In this document: positions 49,798 to 60,680 of the stretch, piece after piece
Layout of the letters: each line of letters starts with the position of its first letter
How positions within the stretch are numbered: the first letter of the stretch is position 1
NCBI GenBank assembly: GCA_951799405.1
Contig: OX637342.1
Coordinates: 17,965,298 to 18,029,297, forward strand
From: Agapetus fuscipes
Lineage: Eukaryota > Arthropoda > Insecta > Trichoptera > Glossosomatidae
Direction of reading: 5' to 3'
DNA: 64,000 nt
Notes under the pieces: model-generated
What the model was told of the DNA's origin: nothing
Database searches by the model: none
Seen by the model: the letters and a program-made list of their open reading frames with translations, nothing else
Program-made: the position numbers and the translations under genes

Positions 49798-50640
49798 CAA
49801 AATTTATATAGCGCCTTTTATGACAGTGCGTCACTGCAAAGGCGCTTGTCCATATGATTGGACGAAGAGGTGAGTCTTGAGACGTCTTTTAAATCAGTCT
49901 CTCCAAATCCAGTTCCCTCAGTGAGGCGGGAATAGCGTTCCAAGTCATTGGAGCGGCCGCCTTGAATGCCCTGTCTCCAAAAACAGTGCGGGGCCTTCTT
50001 GCAGGGTTGTCCAGGCAGCTGCTTCTTGATGCAGCTGACCTCAGTGTTTGTCCGCGCGAGGTTGTAGTTGCTGGAGACACCAGCTCTATCAGGTACCCTG
50101 GAGCATTCCCACATAGTGCTTTAAAGGTGAGCAAGCCGAGTTTGAGGGTGATCCTCTCAGGGATTTTCAGCCAATGCAGAGATTGAAGGTGAGGAGGGAT
50201 GTAGCAGGGCTTTGCAGCCCCATATAGCTGTAGCGTTCTGTAGCGATTGAAGCCTATTGAGTTGATTTTTGGGCTGGCCAGCATATATCGCATTGCAGTA
50301 GTCGAGTCTGGCCACTACACAAGAATTCACAATCGCCTTTGTAGCACTTCTAGGCAGACTTTTAACCACAGTCTTAATTTGACGGAAAGCAAAGAAACCG
50401 GATCTGACAGTATTTGATCCTTGATTATCCAGTGTCAGGTGTTGGTCAATGCAAACTCCAAGAAGTTTAATGCTGATGGACGGGTTGACGTTTACTTCAC
50501 AGATTCTGATGGGCGACAAGTCAAGAAGTTCCTGGCGCTTCTTAGTCATTGCACGCAAGATTTCTGTTTTATCTGGGTTCAAGACTAACTTGTTTGCAGT
50601 CATCCAGCGCCCCACGTCCTAAATACATTCCCCGATTGTC
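49798..50640 (-). mobile_element. CR1/Rex1-like LINE, longest copy
   Basis: Two overlapping minus-strand frames give one reverse-transcriptase end with a frameshift near 50160-50290. Upstream: MTANKLVLNPDKTEILRAM, SIKLLGVCIDQHLTLDNQ, ARLDYCNAIYAGQPKNQLN. Downstream: LQSLHWLKIPERITLKLGLL, TFKALCGNAPGYL, VFGDRAFKAAAPMTWNAIPA. The 3' end has the hairpin AGCGCCTTT ... AAAGGCGCT (49811-49847). Confidence 0.85.
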
Positions 50641-51263
50641 CTCTTTAAGGCCATTTGGTTACCGGGTTCACAGTCACCATAGCATTGCACTACATGTTCA
50701 AGTTATGACTCTTTATTGAATTTTTAGTATATATTTTTTAAACCTCTTTGGGGGCCACAGGTATGGTCGCATCACTCGACCCCCCCTTAATTCGGGCCTG
50801 TTTTTCATACCAGAAAAATCTCTTTTCTTTACAAAAAAATCTAAGTCCATTCTAAATTAAAAAAAATCATTTTCAGTGGTACACTGTTTCCTTTCAAAAA
50901 AAAAACTCACGAATTTCTTTTAAAATCTTTTGTTACTTTTTTGCTCTATTTACCCAACTTAAAAGTACTCGAAATGACTAGTAAGATTTTAATGGGTTTA
51001 CCTTTACGTTGCTAAAAGAACTAAGGAGAGTCTGAGCACGAAAAAGGAGGATCAGAAGTAAAGCCGTGCTCTGTATTTTTTTCTTCTTATCCTTTCACAT
51101 AACTAGTGGGCGAATTGTACAATACGCACAATTAATGCTCGGTATGCGCTATAAAAAGCGTTCGGAAACCAAAACATTATTTTGTAGATTAACTTTATTG
51201 CTAACACTTAAGTACCTTAGGTTTGACTTGTACATAGATATGTTTTACTTATGCTTATGGTGT
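50641..51263. other. Intron 4, no gene seen
   Basis: Contains CTCTTTGGGGGCCACAGGTA and CACTCGACCCCCCCTTAATT, the latter resembling a purine tract on the minus strand; it might be a remnant of an LTR element interior, but I found no LTR pair. Confidence 0.4.
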
Positions 51264-51267
51264 ATAC

Positions 51268-51660
51268 TGTTATGTTAATATTAGAATAAGTATTAGCTAT
51301 AACTATGCAATAAGAATCCTCATAAATATGTGTGGGTAGGAATCATTGAATAAAATACTTGAAGCATCTAAAAATAATGATTCCTACGTACCTACTTGAA
51401 TCTGGAACTGTCTAGCAAATATAATTATAGATAGTACTGTTTTGAAGAGTATAAGAAGGGTGCAAGTTGCTTGCAGAGCGAGTATCCTACGAGCTTTACA
51501 ACTACATTGAACTAACTTAACCAGTGAACAGAAACCAAGTGTAATGGAATAGTCGAGACTATCTTTGTGAAAATAAATTATTAAAAGTGTAAAATAAACA
51601 ACTGTATAAGAAGACCAGTATTTTTAATTGAAAGACTTTTGGAACCCTAAAATCGTAACA
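51268..51660 (+). mobile_element. Solo LTR, 393 bp, ATAC duplication
   Basis: TGTTATGTTAATATTAG and ACCCTAAAATCGTAACA termini, ATAC at 51264-51267 and 51661-51664. Carries an AATAAATT-type poly(A) region near 51575. Confidence 0.85.
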
Positions 51661-51809
51661 ATACATACCGTTCTAAGTGGTACTGAGGACTTAGGGTAGT
51701 TTAAGTAGGATTAATGAATACTGGGTCTAGTTAATGTCTTCAACAGATTGTCTCAGGACCAGTTTGAAAATAATCTGATGTGTCACATTGTTTTCATCGG
51801 AAAACTCGT

Positions 51810-52035
51810 TGGTAAAACCGAATAAGTGCTGATTCACTGATTTGACATTTGATTGTGTGCAACTTCTCATAGTAAGTGGACTAATTATGAGAAAATACTC
51901 AAAATAAAGTTTTAAGCAACAGGATTTTCACACTTTTGTAGTGTTTTTCTCGTAGAAAATAGGTAAAAGGTGCATTTATCTGAGAAACCCATGTTAGCTT
52001 AATATGTTACTTATTCAATTTTATTTTTCAGGTAT
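51810..52035 (+). mobile_element. MITE-1, plus strand
   Basis: GGTAAAACCGAATAAGTGCT to ACTTATTCAATTTTATTTTTCAGG; left TIR slightly short. Confidence 0.75.
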
Positions 52036-52460
52036 TTTTATTTGAAAACTGAGATGACTGTTTCGACCAAAGCATAGTGCGATGACTGAAGCATACGAAA
52101 TCCGAGGTTCTACGTGCTGTACTGAGTTTAGATTTAAGTAGAGTCATCAAAACGTTACATCAAAGGGTTTTTCATACACGCTCGGTCTACACATTGCACG
52201 TCACATTCAGTACGTGAGAGATAAACTGGCGTATTATTTTTTTGAATAATGGCTGAACGTGTTTTTGGGGATTTGGGAACTTTTAAAGCAGATTTAACAA
52301 TAATAATGTCTAATCTTGTTTTGCAAACATCTGCACGATTCGTGCTAAATTCTCTTTATTTCGAAAAATATATTTTACTTATGTATCGTTACATTGTTTT
52401 GATGATAAATATAAGTTTTGATAATAGATAGAAGAAGAATCGATAGTCATAATGTAATTC
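52036..52460. other. Intron 4, no gene seen
   Basis: A 60-codon frame at 52249 has no support. Confidence 0.5.
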
Positions 52461-52468
52461 CTACTAGT

Positions 52469-52511
52469 CTTGATAATGACCTGAATGTTGAAGGTCGACA
52501 GTGCTTGAGGT
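52469..52511 (+). ncRNA. Decayed hammerhead-like motif
   Basis: TTGATAATGACCTGAATG ... GGTCGACAGTGCTTGAGG matches the unit at 5306-5345; both cores are altered (TTGATAA, GACA). Confidence 0.45.
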
Positions 52512-52671
52512 AGATAAAATTATTGTGAAAATAAAAGTACGTTTTGAAAAAAAAAAAAAAAAATTAAAATGAATTTTCACTGTGTGAATGCACAAACCCT
52601 ACAAAATCTAATTCCTTCTAGTTTGATGAATTAACAAAAACTAGCGAAAAAATGATTTGTCAGTCATTTTG

Positions 52672-52916
52672 ATAATAAATCTAAATCTAAATCTAAATCT
52701 AAGCTGCAAAGATATGTATCATTTGAGATTCATATTAAATGCATTCCCACAAGCAGACATGCATAATTTCGCGCTTACACATGCTGCATGTGGACCTACA
52801 ATATAAAAACCCCAATCTCAAATGAACATAAGCCCTGCAACTCTTGCCGACCTTCCCTGAAGCAGGGGTGACATTGGCAAAGTGAACCATTTTTTACAGT
52901 ATGGGTGGTCAGCCGA
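52672..52916 (-). mobile_element. GATTA repeat, minus strand
   Basis: AATCTAAATCTAAATCTAAG to GTATGGGTGGTCAGCCG; the last 30 bases are missing. Confidence 0.85.
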
Positions 52917-52930
52917 TGATGATAAAATAT

Positions 52931-53039
52931 TGTTACGAACGTATGAGTTCGTGTAGACGTGAGCCTAGGCACGCTGATGTGTGTGTGTGTGTGAGGAAGT
53001 ATCTACCATGTTCTCGAACATGCAAAAATCGTCTCTGCG
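52931..53039 (+). mobile_element. LTR fragment, left part
   Basis: TGTTACGAACGTATGAGTTC preceded by ATAT; matches 41935 onward. Ends at CGTCTCTGCGG, where REP-X copy 2 begins. Confidence 0.65.
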
Positions 53040-53690
53040 GTCATGGATATATATAGAACTGGATAGACTAAGAAATCAATCCTTTGAGAATTAGCAATGC
53101 GCTACCCCACTCATCATACAAAAATCCAAATTCAGTCTATCGGTAACCTTCCAACTGTGAACAGGTGTGTTACCTAATTGGAAAAAAAATACAAATAAAT
53201 GCCAAACTGGGTATTTTCTAAACGTGCCAACAAATGAGAGTAAATGTGTTATAGAACATGAAATAATATTTCACTTTTATCACTATTCTATATGATTACG
53301 TTGATAAAATTTATTTTTTGTTTGTCAAAATATTTTGTTCGCGAAAGTGACAGCCATTTCTAGAACTAGTGATGTTCAAATATATAGGTACTTGCTTCTT
53401 CAAGTATGTAACTTCCATGCTCGAGGTAATAGATACTTGTGAAAATCATCCCGTACACAATGAGGTGGGAACATTTTTGAATTCGGAATTTATCAGATAT
53501 CTTCATACTTGCAACAACACTACTAACAAATCCGTTACCATAGTGATTTAATGTGTTTCTTTGGTGATTTGTAAATAGATTGAAGACGAAGTAGAGACAC
53601 GTTGCTTACATAGAAAATGAGAAAAGCATTTCATATGTCGTGAGCGAGACAGCATTATAAACAGTGTATGGTGTCAAAGACGGTGAATCA
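53040..53690 (+). repeat. REP-X, copy 2, inside an LTR
   Basis: Reverse complement of copy 1 for its first 340 bases and parallel to 61651-62165 for the rest. The LTR resumes beyond it. Confidence 0.75.
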
Positions 53691-53739
53691 TGTTGATTGG
53701 TACTAAATCACATGTACGACCCCTCCATTTAATACTTCC

Positions 53740-54119
53740 TCCATGTCTGCGGTACATATAAATACGAGCGAAAATTCTGCGGGGAGATATAATCGCTTTG
53801 ATCATAGTAACACGAACACCTAACTATGGATTCGATGGACGTGAGCCTAGGCACGCTGACAGATGTGTGTGGGATGTCTTTGGTTTAAAGTGGAACAATG
53901 CTCTGGTACCATCCATTATGAAAGTATCTACTATGTTCTCGAACATGCAAAAATCGTCTCTTCGGTACATATAAATACAAGCAAAAATTCGGCGGGGAGA
54001 GACCATGAGCTGCTTTGACCACTGTAACGCGAAAACCTGAAAGCAGAGAGTGAAGAGTGAACAGTAGGTACATTGTAACCTACAGTGTGGAACATAAATC
54101 TTGTGAAATAATTTTCTAA
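53740..54119 (+). mobile_element. LTR fragments, two partial copies
   Basis: GTCTGCGGTACATATAAATA and, again at 53955, CTCTTCGGTACATATAAATA; between them ATGGACGTGAGCCTAGGCAC repeats the LTR start. So a 3' part is followed by another near-complete LTR with its first bases changed. Confidence 0.6.
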
Positions 54120-54385
54120 ATTTAATCTAAATCTAAATCTAAGCTGCAAAGATATGTATCATTTAAGATTCATATTAAAAATGCATTCCCACAAGCAGAC
54201 ATGCATAATTTCGCGCTTACACATGCTGCATGTGGACCTACAATATAAAAACCCCAATCTCAAATGAACATAAGCCCTGCAACTCTTGCCGACCTTCCCT
54301 GAAGCAGGGGTGACATTGGCAAAGTGAACCATTTTTTTACAGTATGGGTGGTCAGCCGCATACCAACCTATCAGTCAAGGAGTAC
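54120..54385 (-). mobile_element. GATTA repeat, minus strand
   Basis: Very similar to 52672-52916 and complete to CCTATCAGTCAAGGAG. Confidence 0.88.
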
Positions 54386-54487
54386 AAGCAATTAATACAA
54401 TCAAATATATAAAACAAATAAATTCTAAGCAATTTAACAGTAAAAAATTAAAAAACTTCAACACATATTTTTTAAATTTAAAAGCCT

Positions 54488-54600
54488 CAGCTTTAACCGC
54501 CAGCATTACAGATCAACCGCCATTTCTTTCGATCCTTGTATACTTCTTTCATTTCATCCAGAGCCAAAACCTTTTTCATACAAGCTCTCCTTTTATTATG
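54488..54600 (-). mobile_element. LINE 3'-end scrap
   Basis: ACCGCCAGCATTACAGATCA, minus-strand end of the RTE-like LINE as at 19937-20000. Confidence 0.6.
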
Positions 54601-54669
54601 ACTCTGGATATCCCATTCATTCGCTATTTCGAAAATTTGGTAAAAAATCGAAATTTAATTAATATATCC

Positions 54670-55038
54670 TGTTACGGTTCGAACACCCTGTCATATGCGG
54701 TGTGACCTGACATTTACCATCTGCAAGGTTGAGAATCGTACGCTCCTATTGTTTACATAATATATCTGGCTTACCAAGCCACCCTCACGCAGGATCCAAC
54801 CAATGAGGATCTTGTATTCAAATCGATATTGGCGTCACCCAAAAGTGGATAAATAGACCCCACGAGGGAAGGAAGGCCACAGTTGAACCTTTACCATCTT
54901 GCCTTCATCATTTTCTGTCTTCAGATTCAGGGTCAAAACTCAATAAATTCAATTATTTCAAATTAATCATTGTTTTTCATTAAATTAAAACCACTCGACC
55001 AATCCAGTTATAACAGAACCCCAAGTCAAATCATAACA
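54670..55038 (+). mobile_element. Solo LTR, 369 bp
   Basis: TGTTACGGTTCGAACACC to AGTCAAATCATAACA, followed by ATAC; left flank ATCC is one change from ATAC. It ends 52 bases before exon 5 of the large gene. Confidence 0.75.
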
Positions 55039-55090
55039 ATACTGATTATATCCACGTATGTTTAATCTGAAACCTATTTATTTGTTGCAG

Positions 55091-55313
55091 TGCCCGCTAC
55101 GGCTTCAACCGCTGCATATCCATGGCGTCACGTGCAAAATGCGACCGCTCTGCCGCCGTCATGCTCAGGAGGATCTCGGAGACTCTGTCCACCGACAGCG
55201 TGCGGCCCTACAACTGCAGGACCATGGACACTGCGGTCTGCAGAGGGAGCGACCAAAGAGCCGAGCTGATCACTGTACTGATCGTGATCATGACTCTCAT
55301 GGTGGTCATTTGA
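55091..55313 (+). CDS. Secreted 14-Cys protein, last coding exon
   Basis: Acceptor TTTATTTGTTGCAG ends at 55090. The first T completes Cys151; then ARYGFNRCISMASRAKCDRS, AAVMLRRISETLSTDSVRPY, NCRTMDTAVCRGSDQRAE and the hydrophobic end LITVLIVIMTLMVVI, stop TGA at 55311. A short polar stretch (RGSDQRAE) followed by about 15 hydrophobic residues and immediate stop is the pattern of a GPI-anchor signal. A one-pass membrane anchor is the alternative. No AATAAA was seen close behind the stop, so the transcript end is not fixed. Confidence 0.72.
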
Positions 55314-55359
55314 TTCAATAATAGAGTCTCTCGCACATGATTTCTAAAAAAAAACGTTA

Positions 55360-55690
55360 GATTGTTCGGATATTAGACGTATCGTTGTGGGAAAACTTAT
55401 ATTGTTCTTGAAGTGCAGCTAGCGCCTTAGCTGATGTCTTCAGGAGCGCGATGGTTAAAAATGAACTGGTGAACAAATGAACCATGGGTAAAAAATCCGT
55501 TACAAGTAACATATACCCGCTGTAGTAGCTGAATCCCGAGTACGAATAAAAGTTATAAAAAAGACGCCCGTCTATAGTACTGCTGAACAGCATCCTTCTT
55601 CACAAAATACCACAGTGGCGAGACATAAGCTATAACGCCAGCGAAACGTCAATAACAATGTAAGTTCGCCCATGACGATTCGTCTCAATA
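55360..55690. mobile_element. Decayed hammerhead foldback
   Basis: Left CTGAAGA core on the minus strand at 55437-55443 and right CCAGCGAAACGTC at 55638-55650 on the plus strand match the units at 39779 and 39866. Partner core parts are eroded. Confidence 0.55.
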
Positions 55691-56085
55691 TTTTGGAAAA
55701 GTCGAATTAATTTTTATACATTCAAGTTAGCACTAATTTGAAAAAAAGTAAGAAATAATATATTTAAAATGAGCCATATCAACACAAAAAAAAAAATAAA
55801 AAAAATATCATATTGTACCAACTGTTTTTAGCACTTTTGGTTTAAAAAATAAAGTTAATTTTAATCCTACCCCAATTAAAAATATTATGTATTTTAAATA
55901 GTGCAGAAACGATGATGAGCTAAACGACCATTTGTCACTCATGCATGTTTATGAACATGCAAAATCATCTGATCATCACTCAAGTTTGCCAATCAGTGAC
56001 AGGATCAGATAGCTGTTACTTTTTTTTCTCAAGTATCTGATATTCACTCCCATAATTGTGTATGCAGCACACCAAGTACAAAAAT
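55691..56085. other. No gene seen
   Basis: AT-rich sequence downstream of the large gene; it may contain its 3' UTR. Confidence 0.45.
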
Positions 56086-56089
56086 TTAT

Positions 56090-56222
56090 ATTTGCGTTTT
56101 GCCAAAAATATTTGAAAATCAAAACAGCACCTCTATAAAAGGTTTTAGCTTCCATATATTTTTTGTTAAACACTAGGGTTGAGCTGAAACGTAAAGTTTT
56201 ATACTTGGGATGCAAGTTGATC
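56090..56222. repeat. TTAAACGC-type repeat fragment
   Basis: 'aaaacagcacctctataaaa' to AGTTTTATACTTGGGATG. Confidence 0.5.
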
Positions 56223-56289
56223 ATATTACAGGGCCTCTTAGTGCTTGTTTGTCTTATGTCCAACAGAGGGAATTTTACATGAACATGAA

Positions 56290-56509
56290 GAGCGGTCCGT
56301 AGTTCAGTGGTAACACTTCGGACTCCCGGAATCCCGGCGGAGCACAAAAAATATACCATTTATATTTTCAAATTTGCTCTTTGCTGGGTTGAGAAATTCA
56401 TAAACCATTACCAATGACCGGTCACCAAAGGTCCATCCAGCCTTACAGCAACTGGGTCTTGCTTGAGAATTGGCGCTTTGTAGCGACGACGACTAAGCTC
56501 GTAAAAAGA
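56290..56509 (+). mobile_element. SINE-A part of A-B dimer, copy 2
   Basis: CGGTCCGTAGTTCAGTGGTA; the tRNA-like module has lost its middle (GGACTCCCGGAATCCC). Ends CTAAGCTCGTAAAAAG at the shared junction. Confidence 0.85.
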
Positions 56510-56765
56510 TCGATAGCTCAATTGGTAGAATTATTGCATTCCATGCCGAGAGCAAGGGTTCGATCTCAAGGCTTACTCAACCTTCACAAGAAATGAGAAC
56601 CAGCCCCTTCGGGAGCTGGGAAACCCCCACTTCAACTGAAAGTGGTAGGTGTTAGGCGGGCCCCCTTACCCGTAAAAATAAATAGGTCCCGAATCGCCAC
56701 ATGCGACCCCTTCGGGGATAACGCAGGCAAGAAGTTACACTATATGTGTAGCTTAGTTGCGAGTT
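56510..56765 (+). mobile_element. SINE-B part of A-B dimer, copy 2
   Basis: ATCGATAGCTCAATTGGTAG with the same internal deletion (GGTTCGATCTCAAGGCTTAC) as copies 1 and 3. Confidence 0.87.
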
Positions 56766-57235
56766 GCGTTGGTGTTTGTTTGTGTACTGGATCAATGTAT
56801 TTTAGAAAATTGATTTTAAAAGTATCTAAAACAACTCTCACATCGTGTTTTACGTTGTTTTCTTAGCTCAGATTGTGTAGAAAGTGGTTTTTAAGGTAAT
56901 TTCATTGAAAGGTCATTTTTCAATGAAATGGTAGATGAGCCAAACAAGCATTAGGGGAACAAGGTGATCATAAAGTAAAGTAATCTCGTATAACAACGAC
57001 CATTAGTTTTGTATACAAAAATTAAGTATCTTCGTGTAAAAAAAAAACATATTTTTACTTTTGAAAATTGTAATAAGTAAATAATAAATTTTTGTTTAAT
57101 ATTAATATTTATTTCAAAGACAAAAAAGTGGAAATACCATAGCTGTACAGTAGTTAGTAAAATTATACCTAGAAAATTAAATTAGTGAGAAACTTTAAGT
57201 TTTCTAGAATATTTTTTCTAAAATGTTTTGAAAAA
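56766..57235. other. No gene seen
   Basis: Nothing recognised. Confidence 0.5.
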
Positions 57236-57244
57236 GCAGTTGCC

Positions 57245-57312
57245 TTGAATCACAGAGGGTAAGAGAGCGCGGCAAGGAGTTACACTATATGTGTAGCTTA
57301 GTTGCATAGTTG
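57245..57312 (+). mobile_element. SINE-B 3' end
   Basis: GCGGCAAGGAGTTACACTATATG; only the last 60 bases. Confidence 0.65.
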
Positions 57313-57349
57313 CGTTGCATAATCGTTAATATGTAAAAAAGACAGACCC

Positions 57350-57658
57350 TACGCAACTAAGCTACACTTATATTGTAACTTCTTGGACTTCTTGGAAGTC
57401 ACATGTGGCGAGTGAACATATTTAGTTGTACAGGTAAGAGGACTGACTTTACACAAACCACTTCAGTTAAAATGAGGATTTCCAAGCTCCCGAAGGGGCT
57501 GGAACTCATTTCTAGTGAAGGCTGAGTATACCTTGCGGGTATTTTATTTTGGGTTTGAAACAAGCACCAAAACGGGAAATCATTTCTGACACCCTCGGTG
57601 GGAGTCGAACCCCAGATCTCGGCACGGAATGCAAGCACTCTACCTACTGAGCTATCGG
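57350..57658 (-). mobile_element. SINE-B, full-length, minus strand
   Basis: ACGCAACTAAGCTACACTTA to CTACTGAGCTATCGG. Confidence 0.85.
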
Positions 57659-57894
57659 AATCTTGCTGAATAAAGGAAATGCTATTTTCATGACTCCTAA
57701 CACGTTACTTTCAAGGTCAAAGGTAATATAATTTAGATAGAATTTATTTATTTAGAATTATAAAAAATAGTAAGGATTCATATTTATGTATGTAAAAATA
57801 AATTGTAACAGTAATATTATGTTTTCTTATAAGAATATATCTTATTTTATAGAGAAAATTTTTATAGAATAATAATATTATAAGCATGATTTAT

Positions 57895-58172
57895 AAGGTA
57901 AGCGCTTTTTTTGTGAATCACACTACAAGAGTCCTCTGCGAGCTTAGTTGCCGCTATAGAATGCACCAATTCTCAAAAAAGAAAGACCCAAGTGCTGTAA
58001 GGCTGGTTGGAACTTTGGTGATCGTTCTTTGTTAAAAGTATATGAAAGAGGATCATATTTGAATATATATATGGTACTTATATTTTTTGAGCTCCACCTG
58101 GATTCGCACTCACAATTTTCCATTTACAAGTCCGAAGCGCTTTACCATTAAACTATGGACAGGTCAAATACA
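57895..58172 (-). mobile_element. SINE-A, minus strand, old
   Basis: GGTAAGCGCTTTTTTTGTG to AACTATGGACAGGTCAAAT; many changes. Confidence 0.75.
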
Positions 58173-58244
58173 TATATTATGTAGTTCCAAAATATTTTAT
58201 GATCAAGAAATCTTGTATATACGATAATCTAAATTACTATCAAT

Positions 58245-58352
58245 CCAATGTGTTAAGAAAGTTATGGAGATGAAAGAAGTGTGCAAGGCTAGAACTAAGT
58301 GGAAACGCATCTACGAAGGTACTGGCCATCCCTAACGGAATGGCGGCTGGAT
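58245..58352 (+). mobile_element. LINE 3'-end scrap
   Basis: Encodes EMKEVCKARTKWKRIYEGTG, then CCTAACGGAATGGCGGCTGG. Confidence 0.65.
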
Positions 58353-58559
58353 GAAGCAAATATATTTAAAATATTAAAAAAATATATTGGATTTGTTTTT
58401 ATTCACACTGTAAAAAAACGTACTATATAAAATGTAAGCCAAAATAAAAATAAAAATTATTTATTAAAAAAATCTTTTCTTTGTGAATCATTTCCTGTCT
58501 GAGGAACATCTAGGACTGCATGAGTCTGAAGACTTTGGAGGAGTTAATGTAAGTAAATA

Positions 58560-58715
58560 CAATACTCGTACCCCCAGTACGAGTTTTTTTTAACCATACT
58601 CGAAGTATCGAGTATTCGAGAAAAATGTACGTGAACTTGAAAAGCACCTCTGGCAAAAAAAAGGTTCGAAACTTTTTTTTTCTTACATTTTTTTCGAATA
58701 CTCGATACTTAGGCG
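58560..58715. repeat. Inverted repeat
   Basis: AAGTATCGAGTATTCGAGAAA (58599-58619) and CGAATACTCGATACTT (58691-58706) pair; GTACCCCCAGTAC forms a small inner hairpin at the left. Confidence 0.6.
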
Positions 58716-58802
58716 ATAGGCGGGGTTCGAACTTGCGATTGTTTCAATAACGCGAGTGCCGACGCTTTATCCGCTCGGCCATTACAGCGACATACTAACT
58801 AC
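58716..58802 (-). mobile_element. SINE-C head, minus strand
   Basis: GGCGGGGTTCGAACTTGCGA to CGCTCGGCCATTACAGCGAC: complement of a Ser/Leu-tRNA-like head. Confidence 0.72.
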
Positions 58803-58854
58803 TGGACTCTTTCAGTAGTACCTACAAGTGCTCACTTTTTACTTCTTTTTCAGA

Positions 58855-59045
58855 CATTCAATGGCACCCCGGTTCAGGGAACGGCGGCAGGAGTTGCAAG
58901 GTTTATGTTCATGTGAGGTTTTGTTGATTTGTATGCACACATGCAGAATGTGTAGGCGCGAACCTACATGTGCCTGTCTGTAGGCATGCATTTCATATGA
59001 GCCTTATATGTTAACATATCTTTGCAGCTTAGATTATAGATACAT
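58855..59045 (+). mobile_element. GATTA repeat, plus strand, 5' end lost
   Basis: CATTCAATGGCACCCCGGTT to GCAGCTTAGATTATAGAT. Confidence 0.82.
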
Positions 59046-59069
59046 AGATATAATTTATATGTTCGAAGT

Positions 59070-59312
59070 TTTCCTTGCCCTATGGGATGGTATGATGCTG
59101 ACCACCCATACCGTAAACAATGGTGCAATTTGCCAATGTCACCCCTGTTTTTAGCGAAGGTCGACAAAAGTTGCAGGTTGTGTGCTAATTTGAGGTTTGG
59201 ATTTTAATTTTTAATTACACATGCAGCATTTGTAAAAACGTGTCTGTTTGTGGGCGTGCATTTTACATAAATCTTAAATGTTAACACATCTGTGCAACTT
59301 GATTATAGATTA
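59070..59312 (+). mobile_element. GATTA repeat, plus strand
   Basis: TTCCTTGCCCTATGGGATGG to GTGCAACTTGATTATAGATT. Confidence 0.82.
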
Positions 59313-59389
59313 TTATAAATGTAGTCATTGTTGCCAGTTGCACAATTTCGGCGCTGTTTTTTTTAAAACATTGTTTTTTTTTTTTTTCA

Positions 59390-59650
59390 ATAAATTTTTG
59401 AATAGGAATGCAATTCACCAACCTTTTCTGGCTGGTCAGAAATAGGTATCAATATCATCAATTAATAATTCATTATTGATGACATTTTAATGAATTATTA
59501 ATTAATAATTACCTAATAACATTTGTTGAACCAGGGTTAAAGTTATGGTCAAATGACCCAGGCAGGGATCGAACCAACGTAGTTCTATTCCAAATATGCT
59601 AAAAAGATCAGCCCACTTGGACCCCTCGGCCATAACACCGACAATCTTAA
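59390..59650 (-). mobile_element. SINE-C, minus strand
   Basis: AATGCAATTCACCAACCTTT, CTGGCTGGTCAGAAATAGGT, the ATTAAT hairpin, then head complement GGCAGGGATCGAACC to CTCGGCCATAACACCGACAA. Confidence 0.78.
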
Positions 59651-60115
59651 ATAATTTTGCATAAAATAAGCGCCTGTTATGTACCATAGACTGAAGGCTT
59701 TTGAGGTTTTGACTTTTATTTAAAACACAGGTATATTAAGCACTCAACCTTTTCCAACACGTGTATGCTTAAAAGCCTCTTTAGACCTTTTTTGGCACAT
59801 GGACACTTCAACGTGGGAACCTTTATGATCATATTTTTCGAAAACAAAAACAAAATACTTTCCATTCAGAGGTGTTATGTGGGATTCAAAGAGAAAATGA
59901 AAAAAAATGTTTTAGAACCTTTTATCAATTAAGTCAATAGTCCTTTAATTTTAATACTCTTTTTGAGGTCTAAACAGTAGGAAAGAGAAAAAACTTAGTC
60001 CCTATTCGGCGATTTGGATACCTGACCTCTTGTGGTTTTAAAAAATCAAGCTGAAAGGGACTACAAAAATCTAAATGAGAGAAATTCAATTAATTATAAT
60101 TAAAAAAAAAACATT
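59651..60115. other. No gene seen
   Basis: Nothing recognised. Confidence 0.5.
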
Positions 60116-60117
60116 AA

Positions 60118-60198
60118 TCTGGATGAAATAAACGAAGTACGCAAGGACCGAAAAAAATGGCGATTGATCTGTAATGCTGGCGTTTAAGCTTGAGGCTT
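60118..60198 (+). mobile_element. LINE 3'-end scrap
   Basis: Encodes DEINEVRKDRKKWRLICNAG. Confidence 0.6.
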
Positions 60199-60292
60199 TA
60201 AAAAAAATATTTTTCACTTTTTCATAGAATAAGTTTGTAAGTTTTAATTTTTACTGTTTAATTGTTTAGTGTTTGTTTGTTTTAGATAATGA

Positions 60293-60516
60293 GTCTGACC
60301 ATCCATACTGTAAAAAATGGTTCACTTTGCCAATGTCACCCCTGTTTCAGGGAAGGTCGGCAAGAGTTGCAGGGCTTATGTTCAATTGAGATTGGGTTTT
60401 TATATTGTATGTCCACATGCGGCATGTGGTAGCGCGAAGTTATACATGTCTGCTCGTGGGAATGCGTTTAATATGAATCCTAAATGATACATATCTTTGC
60501 AGCTTAGATTTAGATG
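60293..60516 (+). mobile_element. GATTA repeat, plus strand
   Basis: GTCTGACCATCCATACTGTA to GCAGCTTAGATTTAGATG; first 25 bases missing. Confidence 0.85.
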
Positions 60517-60539
60517 TACATGTAAACATGCTCAAAGAA

Positions 60540-60680
60540 GGAAATGTTTGAAAAATATTATGGATATGAATGAATTGAAAGAGGTATGTAAGGATGGGAA
60601 AAAATAGAAGAAATTTTGCAGTTGGCAAAGTGAACCATTTTTTACAGTACGGGTGGTCAGCTTTATACCAACCGAGACGA
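60540..60680. mobile_element. LINE scrap joined to GATTA-repeat 5' end
   Basis: MDMNELKEVCKDGKK (plus, 60560-60605), then minus-strand GCAAAGTGAACCATTTTTTA to TTTATACCAACC. Confidence 0.6.
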
